From: CAYJAP01 sp964368425
GTDB taxonomy: Bacteria > Bacillota > Clostridia > Christensenellales > UBA1242
Assembly: GCA_964368425.1 (NCBI GenBank)
Contig: CAYJAP010000006.1
Location: 1 to 29,057, forward strand
Direction: 5' to 3'
Length of the DNA: 29,057 nucleotides
Under the pieces are notes generated by a model. That model saw only the letters and a list, made by a program, of their open reading frames with translations. It searched no databases and was not told the origin of the DNA. The translations under genes and the position numbers were made by a program. Of this stretch, positions 8,036 through 17,563 are shown one piece after another; within the stretch, counting starts at the first letter, position 1, and every line of letters starts with the position of its first letter.

Positions 8036-9298
8036 ATGGTAGAATTACATACGTTTGATAACGGCATGAGATTAATTGTTGAAAAAATGAGAGGGGCAAA
8101 AACAGTCGCTTGTTTCGTAGATATAAATGTCGGTTCGGCATACGACGAACCAGATAAGATGGGTATGGCTCACTTAGTAGAACACCTAATGTTTTCCAGC
8201 ACTAAGAAGCGCACAAATATTGAGATACGTGCAGACTTCGATAAAATTAAGACAATTGTAAATGCATCTACTTCTATACATCACACGCGATTCTATATAA
8301 AGAACATATCAGAATATTTTGAGACATCTTTCGAGATATTAGGGGACATGCTTTCAAACACACTATTTCTAAAATCAAATATTAGACGTGAGAAAAAGAT
8401 TGTTGCCGACGAAATTCTCACAAACAGTGACATGAATTCCACAGTTTTAACTGAGGCATTATACCGAAGATTTTTTAAAAATACATCGCTGTCAAATTTG
8501 ATTTTAGGTACGAACGAAACGTTAGCTAACATCAGTAGAAATGATATTCTCACATACTTTGAGAAGTATTATGTGCCTCAAAACATGGTAATTTCGTTCG
8601 CCGGAGATATCTCTCTTGCACGAGCAAAAGCACTGGTAAGCAAGTATATTAAGGTTAAACCAACAGATGAACCCCTAGAAATACTCGCTTTTTCTGAGTG
8701 GAACCATATGCCTGAAAAAGAGTTTGTATCAATAGAGAAAGATGTAAACCAGTGCAAGGTAGAAATAATGATTCCTGCATATAATTCTAGCAGTGAGTTA
8801 TCTGAGACTCAGAGTTTCTTGGTTAGTATACTAAACGGAAGCAGCGGCAGATTATTTAAACGGATACGTGAGGAGCTTGGTCTGGTGTATCACATATCCA
8901 GTTATTTTATGGATTTTTATAACTGTGGAATTATTGGGATAAATTTTTCTACTTCAAAAAAGAATCTGGAACATGCATTGAGAGAAATCAATAATATTCT
9001 TAACAACATAAAAATTAATGGCGTAACAAAAGAGGAAGTTGCGATAGAAAAAATTAAAGCCAAGGTTTATATGCTATCCCAAGCCGAACAAACAATTTCT
9101 GTAGCTGGAGGAAATTCTATGGACAGAATAAAACATAATAGGAACTACTCTATACCCGAATTAAGAGCAATATATGAACAGATAACGGTCGATAATGTAA
9201 ATGATGTTGCCAGAAAAGTGTTAGATAGTGACAATATTCTGTGTGGAGTGTTGGGAAAAGAGTGTGATAGTAGTATCTTTGACATTCTGGATTTCTGA
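8036..9298 (+). CDS. mlpA: M16-family zinc peptidase (MlpA/YmxG type)
   Basis: A 420-residue single-chain M16 (pitrilysin/processing-peptidase type) protein. The inverted zinc motif HLVEH gives His46, Glu49 and His50. The third ligand, Glu126 (in ADEILTN), lies 76 residues later as is standard for M16. The NASTS segment (76-80) and the C-terminal M16 half (from about residue 180) are also present. There is no signal peptide, so it should be cytosolic. Its order after ylxY matches B. subtilis mlpA (ymxG), reported to affect extracellular protease levels; the substrate here is unknown. I chose ATG 8036 (AGGAG 8 bases upstream). The in-frame ATG at 8015 lies in the loop of the hairpin and has no ribosome-binding site. 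Confidence 0.85.
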   Translation: MVELHTFDNGMRLIVEKMRGAKTVACFVDINVGSAYDEPDKMGMAHLVEHLMFSSTKKRTNIEIRADFDKIKTIVNASTSIHHTRFYIKNISEYFETSFEILGDMLSNTLFLKSNIRREKKIVADEILTNSDMNSTVLTEALYRRFFKNTSLSNLILGTNETLANISRNDILTYFEKYYVPQNMVISFAGDISLARAKALVSKYIKVKPTDEPLEILAFSEWNHMPEKEFVSIEKDVNQCKVEIMIPAYNSSSELSETQSFLVSILNGSSGRLFKRIREELGLVYHISSYFMDFYNCGIIGINFSTSKKNLEHALREINNILNNIKINGVTKEEVAIEKIKAKVYMLSQAEQTISVAGGNSMDRIKHNRNYSIPELRAIYEQITVDNVNDVARKVLDSDNILCGVLGKECDSSIFDILDF

Positions 9299-9338
9299 TA
9301 AATTTTGATAAAAGTTCCCTATCAACGCGTTAAATGAT

Positions 9339-9366
9339 TTGTTTTAGCCCCTTTATATGATATAAT
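9339..9366 (+). promoter_or_regulatory. Promoter of the ftsK/spoIIIE gene
   Basis: TTGTTT at 9339-9344 and TATAAT at 9361-9366 are 16 bases apart, with TGA directly before the -10 box (extended -10). Confidence 0.65.
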
Positions 9367-9405
9367 AATCCCAGTTCATGGATATATATAATACAGAGGT
9401 GGGAC

Positions 9406-12144
9406 TTGGCTGTTTATCTAAATAGCAGTAACATGAAATTAAGAGCACGTAAACGCAATTTTAGACTGGGCATCGTAATTGCGAGTCTCTTTTTTGTTCT
9501 GCTAATCAACATGATTTTCAACATAATTAGTCCTATCAATTCTCTCTTATGGGGAGTATTTGGACTATCCACTTACGCTATATTCGCTGCTCTACTTATT
9601 TGGGGCATAGCTTTATGTTGCAATGTATCTGTAAAACTTACTTTACGACAGATAGCAGTTCTAGCTATCTGGTTAATCTCTTTTATGATGTTGTTACATT
9701 TATCGACTACAACAAAGATTCTAGGGGATAGTTTCGGTGAATATCTACGTCAGAGTTACAGTACAAAATTAACTGCTGGCGGAACTTTCATATCTATCTT
9801 AGTCTATCCACTGTATTATTACACGCACCTTACAGGAGCTTTCATACTAACCAGTATCTTGTTTGTAATAACTACTGCTTTTGCTATATATTCTACATAC
9901 ACGCATTGGTCATCGCCACAGAAGAAAAAGGTTGAGAAAGAGGAAAAGGAGGAGGATTTTTCCTATCCTGAATTCTATCCTGTAATCGAAAAAGAAGAAG
10001 ATATTGTGGTTGAAGATGATTATCTTAACGAAAGTAATAGCGTGGATTTAGGCGAGATTGTTGAAGAAGAAAGCACCAAGGAAAAGGCTAAGAAATTACT
10101 AGGCTTAAAAAGAGAAGGTAAAATGAATGCTGAGTCTAGAAGCATTAATGATTTGGCTTCCTCATTCAACAAAGCGAAAAGTAATGGTATAACCAAAAGA
10201 GAATATATTTTAACTCCTAAAAATACCACTGTTAGTGCAAGTGCAGGGTTAAACAATCGCCCGCCAAGATTTGTCCACACTCTCAATAAAGAAGAGCCGG
10301 CACAACAGAATTCTAGAACGAAAAAGCAATTGACTGAACAAGAGAAGAAAGATTTAGAGTTTCTCAGAGCAACCGTAGGGCATAGAGGTAACATCGAGGA
10401 AGAGGAAACCAATTACTCGAGAAAACCTAACTTGATTCGAGAAGAGGAGTCAGGAGGATACGACAAGTCTCCAACAGAAGGGGGATACAACACCTCGTTC
10501 AGACAACGCAAAACAATCGATGAAGTGTACGATGATTCTCTCACTATTAACAACTACAAAGAAAGATATTCCACCAAAGATATTTATAGAGACGACACTC
10601 CAACAACTCCAATCAAGAGCAAGTATTCTCAGGTTAGATTAGATGCTGTGGACGATGTTCCACGAGAGCGTAGGGCGAGATATAAAAGGCCTATTAAATA
10701 CATCAAGCCGCCTGTTGATCTGTTGACCGTTATAAAAAATAAAGATTTAGATAACGAGGAAGATTTTGCTAACAGAGCAGACATGCTTGAGAGCACCCTC
10801 AAAAGCTTCAAAATTGATGCTACTGTCGTGTCAGTTACCAGAGGGCCGGCGTTTACCCGTTTCGAACTACAGATGCCTCCGGGAGTACCTGTAAAGCGTG
10901 TATTGAACTATACCGATGACCTATCCATGGCGCTTGAGTCACAGGGAGATGTACGTGTAGAAGTTCCTATTGCTGGGAAAAACGCTTTCGGCGTCGAAGT
11001 TCCTAACGACAAAATAGCTACTGTTGGCTTGAGAGATATTATTGAATCGTACTCTTTCCAGAGCAATAAATCACTACTGACATTTGGTCTAGGAAAAGAC
11101 ATTACCGGTGACAGCAACGTTGCTAGGTTAGATAAAATGCCTCACTTGTTAATAGCAGGTTCGACTGGTTCAGGTAAAAGCGTTTGTTTGAACAGTTTGA
11201 TAATAAGTTTAATGTATAAAGCGTCACCAGAACAGTTAAGATTCATTCTAGTAGACCCGAAACGAGTGGAATTCCCACTGTACAACAATATGCCACACAT
11301 GCTCATACCGAACGTCATAACCGACATCGAAAAAGCTTTGAAAAGCTTAGCGTGGGCAATAGACGAGATGGAACGACGTTTCGAAATATTCAGTCAGAAT
11401 ATGGTTAAAAACTTAGAGGAATACACCGAGCTGGCGACTGTACAGAATGGTTCGCTAGATAGATTACCTTATATCGTCATTATAGTAGATGAGCTAGGCG
11501 ATTTGATGGCACAAAACAAGAAAGATGTTGAGGACAAGATTATTAGATTAGTACAGAAAAGTAGGGCAGCGGGTATACACCTTGTACTGGCAACTCAACG
11601 ACCGAGTGTTAACGTTATTACAGGAACGATCAAAGCCAACCTGAACTCACGTATAGCCTTCGCTGTAAACAGCTATGTAGATAGTAAAACCATACTCGAC
11701 CAAGCAGGAGCTGAGAAGTTACTGGGCAAGGGCGACATGTTATATTCAGCATCTGACTCTCCCGACCTGAAACGTATACAGGGAGCCTTTATCAGTAATA
11801 AAGAAATAGAAGATGTTGTTGGATTCATAAAAGATAATAACGAAGGAAACTTTGATGCTGATATAGAAGATAAAATGTTCAATAAAAAGAATAATTCGTA
11901 TGATAACTCTGAAGATGAAGATTTTGACGTACTATTAAAAGATGCGGTTAGGACGACCATTAAACACGGAAATATCTCAATATCTAAAATTCAACGTATG
12001 TTTGGCGTAGGTTATCCTAGAGCAGGGAAGATTATAGATCAGATGGAAAAAGCGGGATTTATTTCTTCCACAGACAATAAAAATCAGCGAACAGTTTACA
12101 TCACTCAACAAGAATTTGAAGAGAGATTTGGAGAAGATTTATAG
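9406..12144 (+). CDS. ftsK: FtsK/SpoIIIE-family DNA translocase
   Basis: A 912-residue membrane-anchored DNA pump that clears chromosomal DNA from the division septum. The N-terminus has about four or five membrane helices (residues 20-165). A charged, low-complexity linker follows (about 170-440). The RecA-like motor has Walker A GSTGSGKS (585-592) and Walker B ending in Asp695-Glu696. The C-terminal gamma winged helix (about 845-905, with SISKIQRMFGVGYPRAGKII) reads oriented DNA motifs. The start is TTG 9406, preceded by AGAGGTGGG (9395-9403); an ATG at 9433 is a less likely alternative. Whether it acts in vegetative division (FtsK/SftA-like) or sporulation (SpoIIIE) cannot be decided here. 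Confidence 0.93.
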   Translation: MAVYLNSSNMKLRARKRNFRLGIVIASLFFVLLINMIFNIISPINSLLWGVFGLSTYAIFAALLIWGIALCCNVSVKLTLRQIAVLAIWLISFMMLLHLSTTTKILGDSFGEYLRQSYSTKLTAGGTFISILVYPLYYYTHLTGAFILTSILFVITTAFAIYSTYTHWSSPQKKKVEKEEKEEDFSYPEFYPVIEKEEDIVVEDDYLNESNSVDLGEIVEEESTKEKAKKLLGLKREGKMNAESRSINDLASSFNKAKSNGITKREYILTPKNTTVSASAGLNNRPPRFVHTLNKEEPAQQNSRTKKQLTEQEKKDLEFLRATVGHRGNIEEEETNYSRKPNLIREEESGGYDKSPTEGGYNTSFRQRKTIDEVYDDSLTINNYKERYSTKDIYRDDTPTTPIKSKYSQVRLDAVDDVPRERRARYKRPIKYIKPPVDLLTVIKNKDLDNEEDFANRADMLESTLKSFKIDATVVSVTRGPAFTRFELQMPPGVPVKRVLNYTDDLSMALESQGDVRVEVPIAGKNAFGVEVPNDKIATVGLRDIIESYSFQSNKSLLTFGLGKDITGDSNVARLDKMPHLLIAGSTGSGKSVCLNSLIISLMYKASPEQLRFILVDPKRVEFPLYNNMPHMLIPNVITDIEKALKSLAWAIDEMERRFEIFSQNMVKNLEEYTELATVQNGSLDRLPYIVIIVDELGDLMAQNKKDVEDKIIRLVQKSRAAGIHLVLATQRPSVNVITGTIKANLNSRIAFAVNSYVDSKTILDQAGAEKLLGKGDMLYSASDSPDLKRIQGAFISNKEIEDVVGFIKDNNEGNFDADIEDKMFNKKNNSYDNSEDEDFDVLLKDAVRTTIKHGNISISKIQRMFGVGYPRAGKIIDQMEKAGFISSTDNKNQRTVYITQQEFEERFGEDL

Positions 12145-12170
12145 AAAAGTTTATAAATCTTTTTCTTTTG
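12134..12170 (+). terminator. Terminator overlapping the ftsK stop codon
   Basis: AGATTTATA at 12135-12143 pairs perfectly with TATAAATCT at 12152-12160 around an 8-base loop, followed by TTTTCTTTT. The 5' arm includes the last codons and most of the TAG stop of ftsK. Confidence 0.75.
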
Positions 12171-12193
12171 AAAGGCTAGCTTATTATTTTTAG

Positions 12194-12222
12194 TTGCTCA
12201 AAAAAATCCATACTGGTATAAT
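12194..12222 (+). promoter_or_regulatory. Promoter of pgsA
   Basis: TTGCTC at 12194-12199 and TATAAT at 12217-12222 have a 17-base spacer that ends in TGG, giving an extended -10. Confidence 0.8.
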
Positions 12223-12267
12223 GAAAAAGATATAAAATATTTATCAAAAGAAAAGAAGGAGACTTTT

Positions 12268-12852
12268 ATGAATATACCAAATCAAATAAGTCTTGCTAGA
12301 ATGATTATGATGCCAGTGCTGATCTTTTTCTACCTAGCAGATTTCATACCTTATGGCAAACTTATAGCGTTAATTATATATTTCCTAGCCTGGATGAGCG
12401 ACATGCTAGACGGGTACATAGCAAGAAAGTACAACATGGTAACCAGCCTTGGTAAGTTACTAGACCCAGTAGCTGATAAATTATTAGTTACAACAGTACT
12501 GATTATCTTTATCGCTGACGGAATTATACCACACCCATACGGAGTAATCTTCGCTTTCATCATGTTCTTGAGAGACTATGTGGTGACAGGTATAAGACAG
12601 ATTGCAGCTACAAAAAACAAGGTTCTTGCGGCTAACTGGACAAACAAAGTTAAGTCGTGGCCACTGTACGGAGGTTCTTTCTTAGGGCTGTTAATTGCTT
12701 TCTTAAATGATCTGGCAATTCCTCTACAAACGATGAACGTTCTTAACATTATATTTTATGTTATTATGGCTATAGGAGCAGGTATGTTACTTGCATCAAT
12801 GATAGTTTACATCGTACAAAATCATTCAGTATTGAGAGAAGAAAAGAAGTAA
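12268..12852 (+). CDS. pgsA: CDP-diacylglycerol-glycerol-3-phosphate 3-phosphatidyltransferase
   Basis: A 194-residue membrane enzyme that makes phosphatidylglycerol phosphate, the committed step to phosphatidylglycerol and cardiolipin. The CDP-alcohol phosphotransferase signature DG-x2-AR-x8-G-x3-D-x3-D is complete from about residue 48 to 70 (MLDGYIARKY, then LGKLLDPVADKL), with metal-binding Asp at both ends. Several further membrane helices follow. AAGGAG at 12256-12261 lies 6 bases before ATG 12268. The cinA homologue starts on the base after its stop. The pgsA-cinA-recA order is widely conserved in Firmicutes. Confidence 0.95.
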   Translation: MNIPNQISLARMIMMPVLIFFYLADFIPYGKLIALIIYFLAWMSDMLDGYIARKYNMVTSLGKLLDPVADKLLVTTVLIIFIADGIIPHPYGVIFAFIMFLRDYVVTGIRQIAATKNKVLAANWTNKVKSWPLYGGSFLGLLIAFLNDLAIPLQTMNVLNIIFYVIMAIGAGMLLASMIVYIVQNHSVLREEKK

Positions 12853-14073
12853 ATGAGAGCTGCAATTGTTGACATTGGTTCGAATAAATTATATGGCAAG
12901 AACACCTCTAATATTTCAAACTACATTTCTAAGAGGCTGTTGGAGATTGGGGCATATTTAACCAAAATCATAACTTGCCAAAACACTCCAGAGGCTATAA
13001 AAGAGACTCTGGATTTTGTTGTCGAAGATGTAGTTTTTATTATCGCAGAAGATTCAAGTGTGAAAAACTTTCATATCAAGAAAGTACTGGGGGCTTATCT
13101 AGGAGAAGATTTAGTTAAAAATAACGACGCGTTTATGGCCGTAAATAGTTTTTTTAAGAGTAATAACCAACCATTCATAGCTGATACGGAAAACGAATTT
13201 TTCCTTCCTGAAACTGCTAACTGTATACCTAACGAACAATCGTTTCTACAATCTTTTTATATCAGTAATAAACAGACGATTTATTTCCTTCCTCAGGACT
13301 TATCATCTGTGCAGTTTATATTGGAAAAATTTATTATTGATAAACTGATAGAGGACTATAAATTAAACTATACAAAAAGCACTATTAAAACCTACGGTAT
13401 TAGTGAAAATGACATAAATCTTATATTAGAAGAATTGATGAGAAACAAGTATAAGATACTGATAACAACTTATTCACAAGGGCTGGAAAATAGTCTTGTA
13501 ATACGACATAATAAAGACATTGCTGATACAATAATTGACGATTTTATATCTAGGATATATGAGAAGTTACATAAGTTTATATACGCAGATGAAGAGGTTT
13601 CTCTGTCTTATCGGGTGTACGAATTGCTTCGATTAACCAACAAAACGGTTGCTTTAGCAGAAGGGGCAACGGGAGGGGTAATTGCGGAGATGTTGTTAGC
13701 TGAACACCCGCAAATGGTAAACTACTTAAAAGAAAGTATTGTATGTCCTACCAAGGAAAGTAAAATGGTTCGGTTGAACATAGCGGAAGAAATCATTGAC
13801 AAATATTCTGAAGAGAGCGTGGAGATATGTTACGAGATGGCGGCCGGTTTACTTGAGACGACGGGGGTAGATGTTGTAGTCTGTACAACAGGATTCCTAA
13901 ATAAAAACTCGAAAAATAATATTGTTTATATCGGTATAGGCGACGTTGATGGCATACACGTTTACAAAAACATTTTTTCAGGCGACAGAAAAAGCATAAT
14001 GGAAAATATTTCCAAGACAAGTTTGTTTTATTTAATTAAAAAAATTAAGCAAAATGATTTGCTTTTTAGTTAA
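12853..14073 (+). CDS. cinA: Degenerate CinA homologue
   Basis: A 406-residue protein recognised as CinA by its place between pgsA and recA, its length and the outline of both CinA domains. The N-terminal MoCF-like domain covers about 1-165 and the C-terminal PncC-like domain about 250-400. Known CinA proteins hydrolyse ADP-ribose and deamidate nicotinamide mononucleotide. Here the signature motifs are eroded. GTELLLG reads GSNKLYG (9-15). The GGLGPT-DD stretch is replaced by a sequence around AEDSSVKNF (65-73). ESCTGG reads EGATGG (270-275). The TGIAGP stretch reads TTGFLNKNS (346-354). The frame is long and intact, so it is probably translated, but enzymatic activity is doubtful. ATG 12853 directly abuts the pgsA TAA without a good ribosome-binding site, so coupled translation is likely. 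The recA -35 box lies within its last codons. Confidence 0.75.
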   Translation: MRAAIVDIGSNKLYGKNTSNISNYISKRLLEIGAYLTKIITCQNTPEAIKETLDFVVEDVVFIIAEDSSVKNFHIKKVLGAYLGEDLVKNNDAFMAVNSFFKSNNQPFIADTENEFFLPETANCIPNEQSFLQSFYISNKQTIYFLPQDLSSVQFILEKFIIDKLIEDYKLNYTKSTIKTYGISENDINLILEELMRNKYKILITTYSQGLENSLVIRHNKDIADTIIDDFISRIYEKLHKFIYADEEVSLSYRVYELLRLTNKTVALAEGATGGVIAEMLLAEHPQMVNYLKESIVCPTKESKMVRLNIAEEIIDKYSEESVEICYEMAAGLLETTGVDVVVCTTGFLNKNSKNNIVYIGIGDVDGIHVYKNIFSGDRKSIMENISKTSLFYLIKKIKQNDLLFS

Positions 14074-14086
14074 TTTATTGTATAAT
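14059..14086 (+). promoter_or_regulatory. Promoter of recA
   Basis: TTGCTT at 14059-14064 and TATAAT at 14081-14086 are 16 bases apart. The -35 box lies within the last codons of the preceding gene. Confidence 0.7.
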
Positions 14087-14095
14087 ATATTTATA

Positions 14096-14107
14096 AAACA
14101 AATGTTT
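14096..14107 (+). promoter_or_regulatory. LexA operator at recA
   Basis: AAACAAATGTTT fits the Firmicute SOS box (GAAC-N4-GTTC type) and lies just downstream of the recA -10 box, where bound LexA would block initiation. The core AACAAATGTTTGA is identical to the site at the lexA promoter. Confidence 0.75.
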
Positions 14108-14146
14108 GATAAGACATAATAAAAGTTAAGAATAAAGGGGTAAAAT

Positions 14147-15136
14147 ATGAATGATGAGAAAAAGAAATTACTAGACCAAGCGATACTGCAAATTGAGAAA
14201 CAATTCGGTAAAGGGTCTATTATGAAAATGGGTGATGCACAGGCACAGAAGGTAGAAGTTATCCCTACTGGATGTTTGACTCTCGACGTCGCACTCGGTA
14301 TAGGTGGAGTGCCTAGAGGTAGAATTATAGAGATATATGGACCAGAAAGCTCAGGAAAAACCACTGTATCTCTGCATATAGTTGCAGAGGCTCAAAAGAT
14401 TGGTGGAACAGTAGCATTCATCGACGCTGAGCATGCGTTAGATCCAAGCTATGCAGAGAAGTTGGGCGTTAACATAGAAAACTTGCTTATTTCTCAGCCA
14501 GATAACGGTGAACAAGCTCTCGATATATGTGAGACATTGGTTCGCAGTGGGGCAGTGGATTTGGTAGTAGTTGACTCTGTAGCAGCTTTAACTCCAAAAG
14601 CCGAAATTGAAGGGGAGATGGGCGACAGTTTCATGGGTGTGCAAGCACGATTGATGAGTCAAGCTTTACGTAAACTTACGGGTATTACCAGCAAAAGTAA
14701 ATCGTGCGTAATTTTTATAAACCAGTTGCGTGATAAAATCGGCGTTATTTATGGTAGTCCTGAAACAACAACCGGTGGAAAAGCTTTGAAGTTTTACTCA
14801 AGTATCAGAATGGATGTTAGAAAAATTGACACAATTAAAGACGGTAGCGATTTGATAGGAAATAAGACACGAATCAAAGTTGTAAAAAATAAAATGGCGC
14901 CTCCTTTCAAAACCGCGGAGTTCGAGATTATGTACGGCAGAGGAATTAGCAGAGAGGGTTGCTTATTAGACGTTGCTGCGGACATGGACGTTGTGCAGAA
15001 AAGTGGAGCTTGGTATTCATACAATGGAGAGAAGATCGGTCAGGGAAAAGAAAATGCTAAACTTTTCTTAGAGAAAAACAAAGAAATCTACACTGAGATT
15101 GATGACATAGTAAGAGAAAAACTAAACATAAAATAA
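14147..15136 (+). CDS. recA: Recombinase RecA
   Basis: A 329-residue RecA, which forms filaments on single-stranded DNA, drives strand exchange and triggers LexA self-cleavage. Walker A is GPESSGKT (65-72); the DAEHALD stretch and the NQLRDKIGV and TTGGKALKFY segments are canonical. It ends soon after the folded core (EIDDIVREKLNIK) and lacks the long acidic tail of E. coli RecA, which is usual for some Firmicutes. No intein is present. AAAGGGG at 14134-14140 lies 6 bases before ATG 14147. It is likely LexA-regulated. Its TAA abuts the stop codon of the opposing penicillin-binding protein gene. Confidence 0.98.
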   Translation: MNDEKKKLLDQAILQIEKQFGKGSIMKMGDAQAQKVEVIPTGCLTLDVALGIGGVPRGRIIEIYGPESSGKTTVSLHIVAEAQKIGGTVAFIDAEHALDPSYAEKLGVNIENLLISQPDNGEQALDICETLVRSGAVDLVVVDSVAALTPKAEIEGEMGDSFMGVQARLMSQALRKLTGITSKSKSCVIFINQLRDKIGVIYGSPETTTGGKALKFYSSIRMDVRKIDTIKDGSDLIGNKTRIKVVKNKMAPPFKTAEFEIMYGRGISREGCLLDVAADMDVVQKSGAWYSYNGEKIGQGKENAKLFLEKNKEIYTEIDDIVREKLNIK

Positions 15137-17458
15137 TTAGGTGGAAAATAACCACGATGAATCATTTGAAGATATGTGCTGCTGCAGTATATCTTCAAAT
15201 TTTTTGTTAGAAGAATTTGTTAACACTGAAATATAATCGCTTCGTTTGGTGTTTTTACTGTTCGATATTTCTATGAAATAATTATATTTTGTGTCTGCAG
15301 ATAGATTAACGTCCGTCACCAACTGAGCACCTTCGACATCTGCTATTACTGAAACTACGCTTTCCTGACTGCCCATTTGTCGTAATATCTTATAAGTGAA
15401 AAATCTCTTTGCATCAAAAGATATTTCTGCACTATTATCTCTTTTTATATAAACATCAAAGTTATCAACTGACAGCATTTCATAGTTACTAGAAACCTTA
15501 TCTGGCTTATATCTAGATGCAAATAATTCTGTCTGAGTATATCTGTCGGGCATATCATCACTCGCCCTGACAATAATGTGGTCTTTTTCTAAAGCATCTG
15601 CATCTAACCTAATTTCTTCCACGCTGGTGGGTTGCAAGAAATTAGATGGTTGTTTATCCTTATATATCTCTGTAAACATGTCATGTATCATTTGAGTGAC
15701 GTATGTTCCACCGTTGTTTTTGCTGGTCAGATTATGCTTTTCATCATTACTGTAATTACCTAACCATGCACCCATAATGTGCTCCGTGGTGTACGCTATA
15801 CTTACCGCATCCGAGTTATCATTTTTACCTGGTACAACTACAGTTCCTGTCTTCCCAGCAACTTGGTAGGGTAGGTCTTTTAGTCTGCGACTTGTTCCAG
15901 TTCGCACCCCTTCAATGAGCAAATTTGTCATCAGATATGCTGTATCTTCGCCCATTATTGAGTGCGAACTTTTATTATTTTCATACAAAACTTTACCGCT
16001 TGAATCAACTATTTTTCTCACGAATGACGCTTTTTTATACTGTCCATTATTAGCGAAAGTACTAAAAGTGTTAGTCAGTTCCTTTAATGTTATACCGTTC
16101 GTAAATCCTCCTAATGCAACCGCCAACCCTGTGTCCTTTTCATGAAAATTTACCCCCGCTCGTGTTGCAAACTGCTTAGCGTTTTCGATACCGTACTCAT
16201 GCAGTACTTTCACCGCCGGCACGTTTAAGCTCGAAGCTATAGCCTCCTCTACAGATACATATCCATGAAACCCTCCAACGTTATTAGGCGAATAACCATC
16301 AATGTTAACCTTTTCGTCTAATATCTGAGAAATAGGGTGAATCGAGCCGTTATCAAGAGCAGGTGCATAAACCAGTATAGGTTTTATTGCACTACCAGGC
16401 TGTCGATTAAAAGATGTCAGATTGTACGGACTCCTGCCTGCGTAAGCCTCCACTCCTGCCGTTTTATTATTTATAATTATAGACAAACTGTCTGCAACAT
16501 TATCATAACTATTCTTTTCATAATAGTCGTCATTATTTATTATCTCGTACAACTTATTTTGTTTGTTAATATCGAGGTGCGTATATATCTTAACACCACT
16601 TAAAGCCAAATCTTTTGCTGATAACTGCAGTATTTCTGAAGCCTCCTTAAGACACGCTTTGTAGTACAAAGTGGCTGGGCTTTCCTCTCGTCGTTCAGTA
16701 CTTAAAATGATAGGCTCAGTGATTGCCTCGTCGTACATTCCTTGACTTATCTTTTCGTCACGCAGCATTTCTTTTAACACAAGATTTCTACGCATGATAC
16801 TTTTTTCCTGGTTGTATATTGGGGAGTATGTACCAGGAGATTTTATTATACCTGCAAGAAGGGCACTTTCTGACAAAGTTAAATCGGTTATATCTTTATT
16901 AAAATAGTTCAAAGATGCGTCAGCTATACCGTAGGAACTTTCCCCGAAATAAATCACGTTAAGATAGGTCTCCAATATATCTTTTTTAGTAAATTCTTTT
17001 TCAAGTTTCTTGGTAAGAAGAATTTCTTTTACTTTACGCTTTATCGTCTTTTCGGGGCTTAGATACGTGTTTTTTATAAGTTGTTGACTTATTGTACTAG
17101 CACCTTCGACAAACTTTCCTTGCCTCATATTATTCATCATGGCTTTTACGATTCTTTTATAATTAATTCCTTTATGGTTGTAAAAAGACTTGTCTTCAAT
17201 ACTAATAAACGCATCGAGTACGTACTGTGGCACATCTTCAATTTTAATAATCTGTTTGGTTGAAACGGCATCATCGACCAAGTTATTTTGACTATCGTAA
17301 TAAGCGATGTTAGCATTTACTAATAACAATCTATCTTTATCAAAGCTCAGCTCTTTGTTTATTCCCATTATATTATTTATGAGCACCGCCGTAGTCGCTG
17401 TGATTATAATTACTCCAACGAAAAAAATAATTAGCACTATTTGTAAAGTCTTTTTCAT
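15137..17458 (-). CDS. Class A penicillin-binding protein (bifunctional transglycosylase/transpeptidase)
   Basis: A 773-residue cell-wall synthase of the PBP1A (PonA) type. One N-terminal membrane helix (about 5-29) is followed by a GT51 glycosyltransferase domain with EDKSFYNHKG (catalytic Glu88) and EGASTISQQLIKN (118-130). The transpeptidase domain has SAIK (Ser356, Lys359), SLN (410-412) and KTGT (536-539). A C-terminal region of about 150 residues resembles a fibronectin-like accessory domain. ATG 17458 is preceded by GGGAG (complement of 17465-17469). The promoter upstream is not clear. Its stop codon abuts the recA stop, so its transcript must run into recA antisense unless terminated by unseen means. 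Confidence 0.92.
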   Translation of the reverse strand: MKKTLQIVLIIFFVGVIIITATTAVLINNIMGINKELSFDKDRLLLVNANIAYYDSQNNLVDDAVSTKQIIKIEDVPQYVLDAFISIEDKSFYNHKGINYKRIVKAMMNNMRQGKFVEGASTISQQLIKNTYLSPEKTIKRKVKEILLTKKLEKEFTKKDILETYLNVIYFGESSYGIADASLNYFNKDITDLTLSESALLAGIIKSPGTYSPIYNQEKSIMRRNLVLKEMLRDEKISQGMYDEAITEPIILSTERREESPATLYYKACLKEASEILQLSAKDLALSGVKIYTHLDINKQNKLYEIINNDDYYEKNSYDNVADSLSIIINNKTAGVEAYAGRSPYNLTSFNRQPGSAIKPILVYAPALDNGSIHPISQILDEKVNIDGYSPNNVGGFHGYVSVEEAIASSLNVPAVKVLHEYGIENAKQFATRAGVNFHEKDTGLAVALGGFTNGITLKELTNTFSTFANNGQYKKASFVRKIVDSSGKVLYENNKSSHSIMGEDTAYLMTNLLIEGVRTGTSRRLKDLPYQVAGKTGTVVVPGKNDNSDAVSIAYTTEHIMGAWLGNYSNDEKHNLTSKNNGGTYVTQMIHDMFTEIYKDKQPSNFLQPTSVEEIRLDADALEKDHIIVRASDDMPDRYTQTELFASRYKPDKVSSNYEMLSVDNFDVYIKRDNSAEISFDAKRFFTYKILRQMGSQESVVSVIADVEGAQLVTDVNLSADTKYNYFIEISNSKNTKRSDYISVLTNSSNKKFEDILQQHISSNDSSWLFST
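15164..15206 (+). terminator. recA terminator located inside the opposing gene
   Basis: TTTGAAGATAT at 15165-15175 pairs perfectly with ATATCTTCAAA at 15189-15199 around a 13-base loop, followed by six T (15200-15205). It ends plus-strand transcription but lies within the coding end of the minus-strand gene. No T run follows it on the other strand. Confidence 0.75.
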
Positions 17459-17563
17459 ATTTTTCTCCCGATTTTAGTATGACTAAATACACAATAAGTA
17501 TTCGGTTATCATCGCTATATTTATATATAAAATATATAGATATTTTTTATTAGGAATCTTTAC

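Noticed and set aside
9305..9325. Hairpin TTGATA/TATCAA after the M16 peptidase as its terminator
   Set aside because: Only 6 bp, a 9-base loop and no T run.
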